From Winogradskyella sp. (GTDB taxonomy: Bacteria > Bacteroidota > Bacteroidia > Flavobacteriales > Flavobacteriaceae): a DNA stretch of 64,000 nucleotides. The notes under the pieces are model-generated. The model had not been told where the DNA came from. It saw nothing but the letters and a program-made list of their open reading frames with translations, and did no database searches. The DNA is taken from the NCBI RefSeq assembly GCF_028289625.1, contig NZ_JANQOM010000040.1, forward strand, positions 1 to 64,000, given 5' to 3'. The position numbers and the translations under genes were made by a program. Positions 9,466 through 15,985 of this stretch are shown here, piece after piece; within the stretch, counting starts at the first letter, position 1; each line of letters begins with the position of its first letter.

Positions 9466-9858
9466 ATGAACATTAGAGGACGAAATAAAGTCACACCAGA
9501 ATTCAATATGGCATCCATGACCGATATTGTGTTCTTACTGTTGATCTTTTTTATGATTGCATCGACGTTGGTCACTACCAATGCCATAGATATCATATTG
9601 CCAAAAGCAAGTGGGAAGACCCAAAATAAGAAATCGACTGCAGTAAGTATCAAAAAGGATTTAACCTATTATATCGATCAGAAACGTGTAGGGGAGAGTG
9701 TTTTGGAAAGTCAATTAGTATCGATTTTATCAGAGCAAGAGCAACCAACGATTGTATTAAGAGCCGAAAAATCCGTACCTGTTGAGAATGTAGTAAAGGT
9801 TATGGATATTGCCAATAGGAATAAGTTTAAAGTCATATTAGCAGTAAAGCCCAACTAA
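9466..9858 (+). CDS. exbD: ExbD/TolR biopolymer transport protein
   Basis: Partner of ExbB, anchored by one N-terminal membrane helix with a periplasmic domain. The 130-residue protein has MASMTDIVFLLLIFFM, in which Asp20 is the membrane aspartate essential for proton coupling in this family. A small periplasmic ExbD fold follows (TIVLRAEKSVPVENVVKVMD). It is translationally linked to exbB by a 1-nt gap. Confidence 0.94.
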   Translation: MNIRGRNKVTPEFNMASMTDIVFLLLIFFMIASTLVTTNAIDIILPKASGKTQNKKSTAVSIKKDLTYYIDQKRVGESVLESQLVSILSEQEQPTIVLRAEKSVPVENVVKVMDIANRNKFKVILAVKPN

Positions 9859-9900
9859 ACGGCATTGTTTTTGAAACGATACAAGTAAAGTGTATGTAAG

Positions 9901-10749
9901 ATGAAATATTTTGAGACCAAACACCAACGTAATTCAGCAAGAATCACGGCATTAATTGCTTTGATTTTGTTCTTGCTGTTGTTTTATTTTGGTCCTCCGT
10001 ATTTAGATCCACCTACTGAGTATGGTGTTGCCGTCAATTTTGGAACTACCGATTTTGGAAGTGGTAATAGACCTTTAGCCCAACCTAGAAAAGCCGTTGA
10101 AGAAAAAGTTGTGGAAGAATCCCAGCCTGAAACTTCTGAGGCCCAACCCACTGAGACTTCTACCAAGGCGGAGGAAGTTATGACCGAAGAGAATGCCGAA
10201 GCTATTGCTATAAAGAAACAAAAAGAAGCAGAAGCCAAAGCAAAGGCTGAAGCAGAGCGTATTGAACGTGAAAAGCGTGAAGCTGAAGAGCGAAAAAGAA
10301 AAGAAGAAGACGCAAAAATAAAAAAGCTGGATAATCTTATTGGAGGTGTAAAAAACTCCAATGGTAATGATAATGGTGGAGAAGGTCCAGATAATCGAGG
10401 TGGTAATAAAGGACAGTTAGATGGTGACCCTTATGCGCCTAGTTATTTTGGTGGTTCAGGACCAGGGAAAGGTGGAGTAGGCTATGGATTAGGAGGAAGA
10501 GGGCGACCATCAAAACGAATTTACAAGCAAGATTGCAATGAGTATGGTTTAGTTGTTGTTAGAATAGAAGTCAATCGACAAGGCAAAGTCATAAAAGCAG
10601 AACCTGGGATTAGAGGCACAACAAACACACATCCTTGTTTATTAGAGCCAGCTAAGAAAATTGCCTTATCTCACAAATGGCCAGCCGATGCAGATGCACC
10701 AGCAAAACAAATAGGTTTTGTGAGTATTAACTTTGATGTAGGTCAATAA
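9901..10749 (+). CDS. TonB-like energy transducer
   Basis: Probably transmits ExbBD energy to outer-membrane TonB-dependent transporters. The 282-residue protein has a short cytoplasmic N-terminus and a membrane helix at about 19-36. It then has a long acidic/Lys-Glu-Ala-rich periplasmic stretch (about 60-145), likely helical, and a Gly/Asn-rich linker (about 150-205). The small C-terminal domain (about 210-282) contains NEYGLVVVRIEVNRQGKV and HKWPADADAPA. It is the third gene of an exbB-exbD-tonB set. A TolA-like role is possible, since TolA shares this layout, but no tolB or pal is adjacent. Confidence 0.85.
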   Translation: MKYFETKHQRNSARITALIALILFLLLFYFGPPYLDPPTEYGVAVNFGTTDFGSGNRPLAQPRKAVEEKVVEESQPETSEAQPTETSTKAEEVMTEENAEAIAIKKQKEAEAKAKAEAERIEREKREAEERKRKEEDAKIKKLDNLIGGVKNSNGNDNGGEGPDNRGGNKGQLDGDPYAPSYFGGSGPGKGGVGYGLGGRGRPSKRIYKQDCNEYGLVVVRIEVNRQGKVIKAEPGIRGTTNTHPCLLEPAKKIALSHKWPADADAPAKQIGFVSINFDVGQ

Positions 10750-10752
10750 TCT

Positions 10753-11970
10753 ATGAATTACCAAGATACAATCAATTGGATGTTTCAACAGCTTCCAATG
10801 TATCAGAATAAAGGTAAAGCAGCATACAAGGAAGATTTATCGAACACGATAAAGCTTGCAAAGCATCTTAAACATCCTGAAAGACAATTTAAATCCATTC
10901 ACGTCGCAGGTACCAATGGCAAGGGCTCAACAAGTCACATGCTGGCTTCGGTCCTTCAAGAAGCAGGTTATAAAGTAGGCTTATATACCTCTCCACATTT
11001 AAAAGATTTTAGAGAACGTATTCGTATCAATAGTAAAGTTATTAGCAAACAATTTGTCATTGGTTTTATCGAGAGGAATAAGTCATTTTTTGAAGCCAAC
11101 AACCTATCCTTTTTTGAAATGACTGTGGGTATGGCCTTCGATTATTTTGCCAAAAAAGATGTTGATTTAGCAGTGATTGAGGTCGGTATGGGTGGCCGTT
11201 TGGATTCTACAAACATAATCACTCCAGAATTGTCCATTATCACCAATATTGGGTTTGATCATATGCAGTTTTTAGGCAATACCCTTGAAAAAATAGCAGG
11301 AGAAAAAGCGGGAATTATCAAAAAAGGCATTCCAATAGTTATTGGCCAAACACAACCCGAAACCAAAGCTGTTTTTAACGATAAAGCCCATGCGAATGGT
11401 TCGGACATTTGTTTTGCAGATCAATTAATTGATGAGGAGCTAGAAAGTGATTTAAAAGGAAGCTACCAACACCATAACATTAAAACCGTGATGCAATCCG
11501 TGAAGCTTTTAAAGCAGATGGGTTTTAAAATTTCTAACGACCAGTTAAAAAAGGGATTGCTCAACGTCACAAAGCATACAGGTTTGCAAGGCCGTTGGCA
11601 AGTGTTGCAACTAAATCCTAAAGTGATTTGCGATACGGCACATAATAAGGAAGGACTGACTTATGTTATGGAGCAAGTGCAAACGGAGACTTTTAAGCAA
11701 TTACATATCGTTTTTGGTGTGGTTAGTGACAAGGACCTAAATACCATAATTCCTTTATTGCCTAAAGATGCCGTTTACTACTTCTGTAAGCCTAACATAC
11801 AACGTGGTTTAGATGCAGAACAATTAGCTCTGATTTTTAAGAAAGAGGGGCGAATTGGTAAAGCTTTTGAAAGTGTTGAAATAGCTTATAAAACGGCACT
11901 AAATAAGGCCAATAAAGATGATTTAATTTACGTTGGTGGAAGTACTTTTGTAGTCGCTGAAATAATTTGA
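10753..11970 (+). CDS. folC: Folylpolyglutamate synthase / dihydrofolate synthase
   Basis: Mur-ligase-fold enzyme that adds glutamate to dihydropteroate or folates. The 405-residue protein has the ATP P-loop HVAGTNGKGSTSHML, the FolC signature YTSPHLKDFRERI, EVGMGGRLDSTNII and GFDHMQFLGNTLEKIAGEKAGI. The C-terminal domain has CDTAHNKEG. It starts 3 nt after the TonB-like gene and so ends this gene run. Confidence 0.95.
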   Translation: MNYQDTINWMFQQLPMYQNKGKAAYKEDLSNTIKLAKHLKHPERQFKSIHVAGTNGKGSTSHMLASVLQEAGYKVGLYTSPHLKDFRERIRINSKVISKQFVIGFIERNKSFFEANNLSFFEMTVGMAFDYFAKKDVDLAVIEVGMGGRLDSTNIITPELSIITNIGFDHMQFLGNTLEKIAGEKAGIIKKGIPIVIGQTQPETKAVFNDKAHANGSDICFADQLIDEELESDLKGSYQHHNIKTVMQSVKLLKQMGFKISNDQLKKGLLNVTKHTGLQGRWQVLQLNPKVICDTAHNKEGLTYVMEQVQTETFKQLHIVFGVVSDKDLNTIIPLLPKDAVYYFCKPNIQRGLDAEQLALIFKKEGRIGKAFESVEIAYKTALNKANKDDLIYVGGSTFVVAEII

Positions 11971-11989
11971 TTTTTTTGTAAAAAACCTT

Positions 11990-12018
11990 TTGAGATTTTA
12001 AAAACTAGTCTATATTTG
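11990..12018 (+). promoter_or_regulatory. Promoter of the tRNA-Val(UAC) gene
   Basis: TTG (11990-11992), an 18-nt spacer and TATATTTG (12011-12018) together match the flavobacterial consensus exactly. Transcription would begin about 25 nt before the tRNA. Confidence 0.65.
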
Positions 12019-12047
12019 CATCCCGATTGTTAACGGGACAATCATTA

Positions 12048-12122
12048 GGGCGCGTAGCTCAGTTGGTTCAGAGCACTTGGTTTACACCCAAGGGGTCAGG
12101 GGTTCGAATCCCTTCGCGCCCA
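12048..12122 (+). tRNA. tRNA-Val (anticodon UAC)
   Basis: Full cloverleaf: the 7-bp acceptor GGGCGCG pairs with CGCGCCC, the D-arm is GCTCAGTTGGTTCAGAGC, the anticodon arm is CTTGG-TTTACAC-CCAAG and the T-arm is GGGGTTCGAATCCC. Discriminator A is at 12122. CCA is not encoded. Confidence 0.96.
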
Positions 12123-12133
12123 CGAATAAATCA

Positions 12134-12165
12134 AAAGCAAGCAAAATCATAAAGCTTGCTTTTTT
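12134..12165 (+). terminator. Terminator after tRNA-Val(UAC)
   Basis: AAAGCAAGC (12134-12142) pairs with GCTTGCTTT (12154-12162), a perfect 9-bp stem with an 11-nt loop that runs into T residues. Confidence 0.75.
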
Positions 12166-12188
12166 GATTTTGTGAGGTTTTGATTTTC

Positions 12189-12224
12189 AAAGCTGAAAGC
12201 TTTGGGATATGTAATCCCTTTTTT
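12189..12224 (+). repeat. Two small tandem hairpins between the tRNA genes
   Basis: AAAGCT-GAA-AGCTTT (12189-12203) is followed at once by GGGAT-ATGTA-ATCCC (12204-12218) and then six T. The second hairpin may be an additional weak terminator separating the two tRNA genes. Confidence 0.4.
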
Positions 12225-12243
12225 ATGTATATTGTAAAGCAAA

Positions 12244-12318
12244 GGGTCATTAACTCAGTTGGTTTAGAGTGTTACCTTGACAGGGTAGAAGTCACTGGTT
12301 CGAATCCAGTATGACCCA
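12244..12318 (+). tRNA. tRNA-Val (anticodon GAC)
   Basis: Cloverleaf: acceptor GGGTCAT pairs with ATGACCC, D-arm AACTCAGTTGGTTTAGAGT, anticodon arm TTACC-TTGACAG-GGTAG, T-arm CTGGTTCGAATCCAG, discriminator A at 12318. The anticodon stem contains one G-U pair. CCA is not encoded. The last 16 bases plus one flanking C (12303-12319) recur at 12476-12492. A near-consensus promoter (TTG at 12202, a 23-nt spacer, TATATTGT at 12228) lies upstream. Confidence 0.93.
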
Positions 12319-12330
12319 CATCAAGCAGAA

Positions 12331-12357
12331 AATCCAAACGATAGTTTGGGTTTTTTT
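12331..12357 (+). terminator. Terminator after tRNA-Val(GAC)
   Basis: CCAAAC (12334-12339), loop GATA and GTTTGG (12344-12349), extended by A-T and G-U pairs, followed by seven T. Confidence 0.8.
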
Positions 12358-12409
12358 ATTCATGAAAATTAATAGGATTGATTTTATGGAAGTTTCGTGA
12401 ATAAAAAAA
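12351..12409. repeat. Inverted repeat with 17-bp arms
   Basis: Positions 12351-12367 and 12393-12409 are reverse complements of each other with one mismatch, enclosing 25 nt. The structure begins in the T-run of the tRNA terminator. It lies between the tRNA gene and the copy of the tRNA 3' end, in a stretch with no coding potential. A second small hairpin, AATCGC-TTC-GCGATT, follows at 12414-12428. Confidence 0.6.
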
Positions 12410-12475
12410 CAATAATCGCTTCGCGATTAGGATTTTCTATTTGCAGTAGTGGATTTTATCTGGAACAAGGTTATT

Positions 12476-12492
12476 AATCCAGTATGACCCAC
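12476..12492 (+). repeat. 17-bp direct repeat of the tRNA-Val(GAC) 3' end (att-like)
   Basis: AATCCAGTATGACCCAC is identical to 12303-12319, the 3' part of the T-stem, the 3' acceptor strand, the discriminator and one base beyond. The similarity continues imperfectly upstream: GGTTATTAATCC here against GGTTCGAATCC in the tRNA. The repeats are 173 bp apart. This is the arrangement left when an element integrates at a tRNA 3' end and is then lost, but partial tRNA duplication is also possible. Confidence 0.6.
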
Positions 12493-12590
12493 CTTCGCTC
12501 GCCGAAGCTTTGTCAGAAGCGAAGGCGAGCTTTTTATTTTACTTCTATATTCTTCGATTAGAATGATGGAAGGCGAGCTTCGGCGGGTCA
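12493..12590. repeat. Cluster of overlapping GC-rich inverted repeats between the tRNA copy and murF
   Basis: GCTCGCC (12497-12503) pairs with GGCGAGC (12524-12530), or alternatively CTTCGC (12493-12498) with GCGAAG (12519-12524). The plus-strand hairpin is followed by TTTTTATTTT, so it can terminate transcription. A further arm, AGCTTCGGCG (12576-12585), is the reverse complement of 12500-12509. The GC-richness contrasts with the AT-rich surroundings. No protein is encoded in 12319-12603. Confidence 0.55.
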
Positions 12591-12603
12591 AGCCCACAGT
12601 ATG

Positions 12604-13887
12604 CTAAATCAAATCCAAAATCCGTTCTAAGGCCATACCTCTTGAGCCTTTAATCAACACCGTTGTATTTTCAAGATTTAAGCTTCCGAGCATCGGTTTT
12701 AAATCTTCAAAGTTTGCAAATTTTTGAGCGGAGTGGTGGTGTGTTTCGGTTTTACAAAAGTTTTCACCAATTAAGTAAATGTGTTCTTCAAAATTAGCTT
12801 CAGCAAAATCAACAATGGCTTGGTGTTCTTGCTCTGCTTCATCACCTAATTCAAACATATCGCCTAAAAAAAGATATTTGGTGTCGGCTTGTAATTGCTT
12901 TAAGTTTTTAAGTGCGGCCAACATACTTGTTGGATTGGCATTATAGGCATCTAAAATAATTTGGGTCGTGTCTTTTTTTATGATTTCAGAACGGTTGTTC
13001 TTGGGTTGATAGTTTTCAATGCCTTTCTTAATTTGCACAGCAGATACTTTAAAATGGTGTCCCATAGCCACAGCTATGGCCATATTACCATAATTGTAAT
13101 CACCAATAAGCTGACTGTCGATTTCTTTACCGTCATATTTTAAAGACACAAATGGATTGGCTTTTGTAAATTCTACAACACAATCGTTGTCAGCATCTTT
13201 GCCAAATGTTACTGTATTTGGATAATTGCCAATCTGTTTCATCTGCTTAGAGTCATCCGTATTTATAAAAACAGTTTTGCTGTCGTTCCTTAGATAATCG
13301 TATAATTCAGACTTTCCTTTGATAACGCCTTCAACACCACCAAAACCTTCTAAATGGGCTTTGCCAAAATTGGTAATGACGCCATAGTCTGGCAGTGCTA
13401 TATTCGATAAAAACTCTATTTCCTTTTGATGATTTGCTCCCATTTCTATAATACCAAAGTCTTGGTCTTCTGTAAATGATAACAATGTGAGCGGGACACC
13501 AATATGATTGTTGAGGTTGCCTATCGTGGCCCTAACATTATAGGTGGTTACTAAAACAGCATAAATCAATTCTTTTGTGGTGGTTTTTCCATTACTTCCG
13601 GTTAGGGAAATAATAGGAACCTTAATGGCATTTCTATGGTATGTAGCTAATTGCTGTAGGGTAGTTAATACATCATTAACTAAGAAGCAATTGGCATTTA
13701 TAACAGCCTTGTCATCATCAATCACACAATATTTAGCACCATTTTCAAACGCTTGACTTACAAATTGGTTACCATCAAAGTTGTCGCCCTTAAGCGCAAA
13801 ATACATGGCATCCTTGTTAATTTTCCGTGTATCCGTGGAAACGGAAGAACTAGCTTTAAACTTTTGATATAATGTCTCTATGTCCAT
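12604..13887 (-). CDS. murF: UDP-N-acetylmuramoyl-tripeptide--D-alanyl-D-alanine ligase
   Basis: Cytoplasmic ligase that adds D-Ala-D-Ala to the UDP-MurNAc tripeptide in peptidoglycan synthesis. The 427-residue protein has an N-terminal MurE/F domain (SSVSTDTRKINKDAMYFALK) and the ATP loop SLTGSNGKTTTKELI. The central domain has IGNLNNHIGVPLTLL, EMGANHQKEI and NFGKAHLEGFGG. The C-terminal domain has DAYNANPTSM and IKGSRGMALERIL. It lies downstream of gldJ on the same strand but is separated from it by a strong terminator. MurF next to gldJ is, as I recall, a common flavobacterial arrangement. Confidence 0.96.
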   Translation of the reverse strand: MDIETLYQKFKASSSVSTDTRKINKDAMYFALKGDNFDGNQFVSQAFENGAKYCVIDDDKAVINANCFLVNDVLTTLQQLATYHRNAIKVPIISLTGSNGKTTTKELIYAVLVTTYNVRATIGNLNNHIGVPLTLLSFTEDQDFGIIEMGANHQKEIEFLSNIALPDYGVITNFGKAHLEGFGGVEGVIKGKSELYDYLRNDSKTVFINTDDSKQMKQIGNYPNTVTFGKDADNDCVVEFTKANPFVSLKYDGKEIDSQLIGDYNYGNMAIAVAMGHHFKVSAVQIKKGIENYQPKNNRSEIIKKDTTQIILDAYNANPTSMLAALKNLKQLQADTKYLFLGDMFELGDEAEQEHQAIVDFAEANFEEHIYLIGENFCKTETHHHSAQKFANFEDLKPMLGSLNLENTTVLIKGSRGMALERILDLI

Positions 13888-13902
13888 GGGCTTAAAAATA
13901 AA

Positions 13903-13932
13903 AAAGTCCTGATAAAAACTTATCAGGACTTT
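13903..13932 (-). terminator. Terminator of gldJ
   Basis: A perfect 12-bp stem: AAAGTCCTGATA (13903-13914) and TATCAGGACTTT (13921-13932) with a 6-nt loop. On the minus strand it runs into a T-rich stretch, ending gldJ before murF. Confidence 0.85.
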
Positions 13933-13973
13933 TAAAATATTAATACAATTTCGGTGGCTTAGACTGTTGAAGT

Positions 13974-15653
13974 CTAATTGCGTCTCTTTTGTGATTTCAC
14001 GGATTTTGAACCTACTCTAGATACTGCACATCTAAATCCGATATAATCCGTTGCCATATCTTGAGGGAAATAACGACGTTGCGCAGGGTCAATCCAGTAA
14101 GCTCTGTCTCTCCAAGATCCTCCTTTAAAGACTCTTACTTCATCATTGATAAGGGAGGTTCTATTGTTGGATTTATCATATCCCCTAATCATATTCCCAT
14201 CTGTAGAATCCATTTCAACTCTGTGCTTAGGTGAGTTGTACATTTTTCTAGTGACATCAACTCTATCTTCACCTTCGTCAAAATTTTCTCTGTAATAACG
14301 TGATGAACGCTTGTCACCATCTCTAAAGTTTCTGTTGTCACTCTTATCAAATTGTGTTCTTAGATAAGTGTCTTGGTCATCAACAGGTATTTTTGCGATT
14401 TCACCTGGAAGGTTTCTAGCGATGATTTTACCATTGCTTAAGGTATCATATACAATTTCATCGACAGTAACAACTTTTACGGTACCATCTTCATTTAAGG
14501 CATTTTTAGTATACACATTACCTCTATAATAGTTGAAGTCATTAAACTCGTCATCAACAATAGGACGATAAACGTCAGCAACCCATTCTGCTACATTACC
14601 TGCCATGTCATATAATCCATAATCATTAGGTTGATAAGATTTTACTTCAGCAGTAATGTCCGCACCATCATCAGACCAACCGGCAATTCCGCCATAGTCA
14701 CCTTTACCTTGCTTAAAGTTGGCTAACTGATCTCCACGGTTAACACGCTTACCAGATCTTGTGTATTGGCCATCCCATGGGTATTTTTTACGTCCTCTAT
14801 AAACATTATAGCTTCTTATTTCGCTCATCCCTAAGGCAGCATATTCCCATTCAGCTTCAGTTGGGAGCCTATACTTTACCGGAATTAAGCCAGATTCTCT
14901 ATTAGCATACACATTAATTGGATTACCTTCTGCATCGGTTTGCTGTCTTCTTCTACCACCTTCTAATACTTCAGAATTTCCGCCGTAGGTTTGTGTCGGA
15001 GCATTAATATATGTATCGACATCAAAAGTACTTTCTGCATTTAAATCGGTAAGGTGAGCATCTCGTTTAATATAACCTGCTTCTTGTAAGGACATCTCAG
15101 CCACACGGTTAGATCTCCAGTTAGCATATTCAACAGCTTGGATCCAACTTACACCAACAACAGGGTAATTGGCATAACCTGGATGACGCAAGTAATTTTC
15201 TGTCATCATCTCATTATATCCTAAACGATTTCTCCAAACTAATGTATCTGGAAGTGCTCCTTTATAAATTAGAGCATAATTAGGATCATCTGGTGGATAA
15301 ACACTCTTTAAATAGTGTAAATAATATAAATAATTAATATTAGTCACCTCACTCTCATCCATGTAAAATGATTGAATGTGTTGTTGGTTTGGAGTATTAT
15401 TCCAGTCATGCATTGGGTCGTCCTGTACTTTACCCATTGTAAAAGTTCCGCCTTCTATAAATGCAGTACCAGGAGGTGTTTCTTGCTCTTTAAAATTAGT
15501 GTTGTACTGGAAACCACCATTTTTGTCGTTGATTTTCCAGCCTGTAGCACTATCTACATTACCAGAATTAGATGAACGCTTACAGCTAACTATGCTAGCA
15601 CAAAGCGTAAATGCTATTAAAAATTTGAGGTTTGAGACATTTTTCATATCCAT
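13974..15653 (-). CDS. gldJ: Gliding motility lipoprotein GldJ
   Basis: Outer-membrane-associated lipoprotein needed for gliding and stability of the T9SS/gliding apparatus. The mature part belongs to the formylglycine-generating-enzyme/sulfatase-modifying (FGE) fold: GTAFIEGGTFTMGK, MDESEVTN, YRLPTEAEWEYAALG, AGNVAEWVADVY and VFKGGSWRDRAYW near the C-terminus. A lipoprotein signal ends in CASIVSC. The frame stays open to 15827, but the upstream residues lack signal-peptide character. The ATG at 15653 (MDMKNVSNLKF) or 15647 is therefore preferred, giving 559 or 557 residues, and both lie just below the promoter at 15685-15714. It is divergent from porU. FGE catalytic function is not expected in GldJ. 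Confidence 0.93.
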   Translation of the reverse strand: MDMKNVSNLKFLIAFTLCASIVSCKRSSNSGNVDSATGWKINDKNGGFQYNTNFKEQETPPGTAFIEGGTFTMGKVQDDPMHDWNNTPNQQHIQSFYMDESEVTNINYLYYLHYLKSVYPPDDPNYALIYKGALPDTLVWRNRLGYNEMMTENYLRHPGYANYPVVGVSWIQAVEYANWRSNRVAEMSLQEAGYIKRDAHLTDLNAESTFDVDTYINAPTQTYGGNSEVLEGGRRRQQTDAEGNPINVYANRESGLIPVKYRLPTEAEWEYAALGMSEIRSYNVYRGRKKYPWDGQYTRSGKRVNRGDQLANFKQGKGDYGGIAGWSDDGADITAEVKSYQPNDYGLYDMAGNVAEWVADVYRPIVDDEFNDFNYYRGNVYTKNALNEDGTVKVVTVDEIVYDTLSNGKIIARNLPGEIAKIPVDDQDTYLRTQFDKSDNRNFRDGDKRSSRYYRENFDEGEDRVDVTRKMYNSPKHRVEMDSTDGNMIRGYDKSNNRTSLINDEVRVFKGGSWRDRAYWIDPAQRRYFPQDMATDYIGFRCAVSRVGSKSVKSQKRRN

Positions 15654-15684
15654 ATGTTTAAGTAAGCTCATTAAATTTAGTTTC

Positions 15685-15714
15685 GCAATATAAGAATTAA
15701 AGGTAAACTGACAA
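15685..15714 (-). promoter_or_regulatory. Candidate gldJ promoter
   Basis: On the minus strand, TTG (15712-15714) is followed after 19 nt by TATATTGC (15685-15692), close to TAnnTTTG. The leader would be about 25-30 nt to the ATG at 15653. Confidence 0.45.
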
Positions 15715-15985
15715 CTTTTTTTTGCTTGAAAATTCAAAAAAATATGCATTTCATCCTTTTTTTTATACACAATAACGGATTTTTGGCAATTTATCGAGGT
15801 ATTTTGCTCTTTAATAACGGGTGCCAAAATAAATTATTGTTGTATTTTTGAAATAAAAAATAGAGCCTTATAATAACATAAAAATTTAGGCGTTATTTTA
15901 CTGTGAATTTAGAGCTTTAATGTCGGGTTAGCGATATCCTAATAGTTTTGAATTTACTGCATACCAAAAACCACTAGAATCTTAA
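15715..15985. other. gldJ-porU intergenic region
   Basis: Together with the gldJ leader this divergent region is 332 bp long and encodes no convincing gene. It is AT-rich. A -7-like box TAGTTTTG (15943-15950, plus strand) lies 36 nt before porU without a properly spaced TTG, so it is only a weak candidate porU promoter. A second TAnnTTTG match is at 15843-15850. I see no operator-like symmetry. Confidence 0.35.

Noticed and set aside
9984..10361. 125-residue minus-strand reading frame
   Set aside because: It is a compositional shadow of the Lys/Glu/Ala-rich part of the TonB-like gene, with serine-rich low-complexity content.
12319..12600. A third tRNA or tRNA pseudogene around the 12476-12492 copy
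   Set aside because: Only the 3' portion is present; no D-arm or anticodon arm can be folded upstream.
15654..15827. 58-residue N-terminal extension of gldJ
   Set aside because: It places lysine-rich, unconserved residues before a complete lipoprotein signal peptide and lies upstream of the likely promoter.
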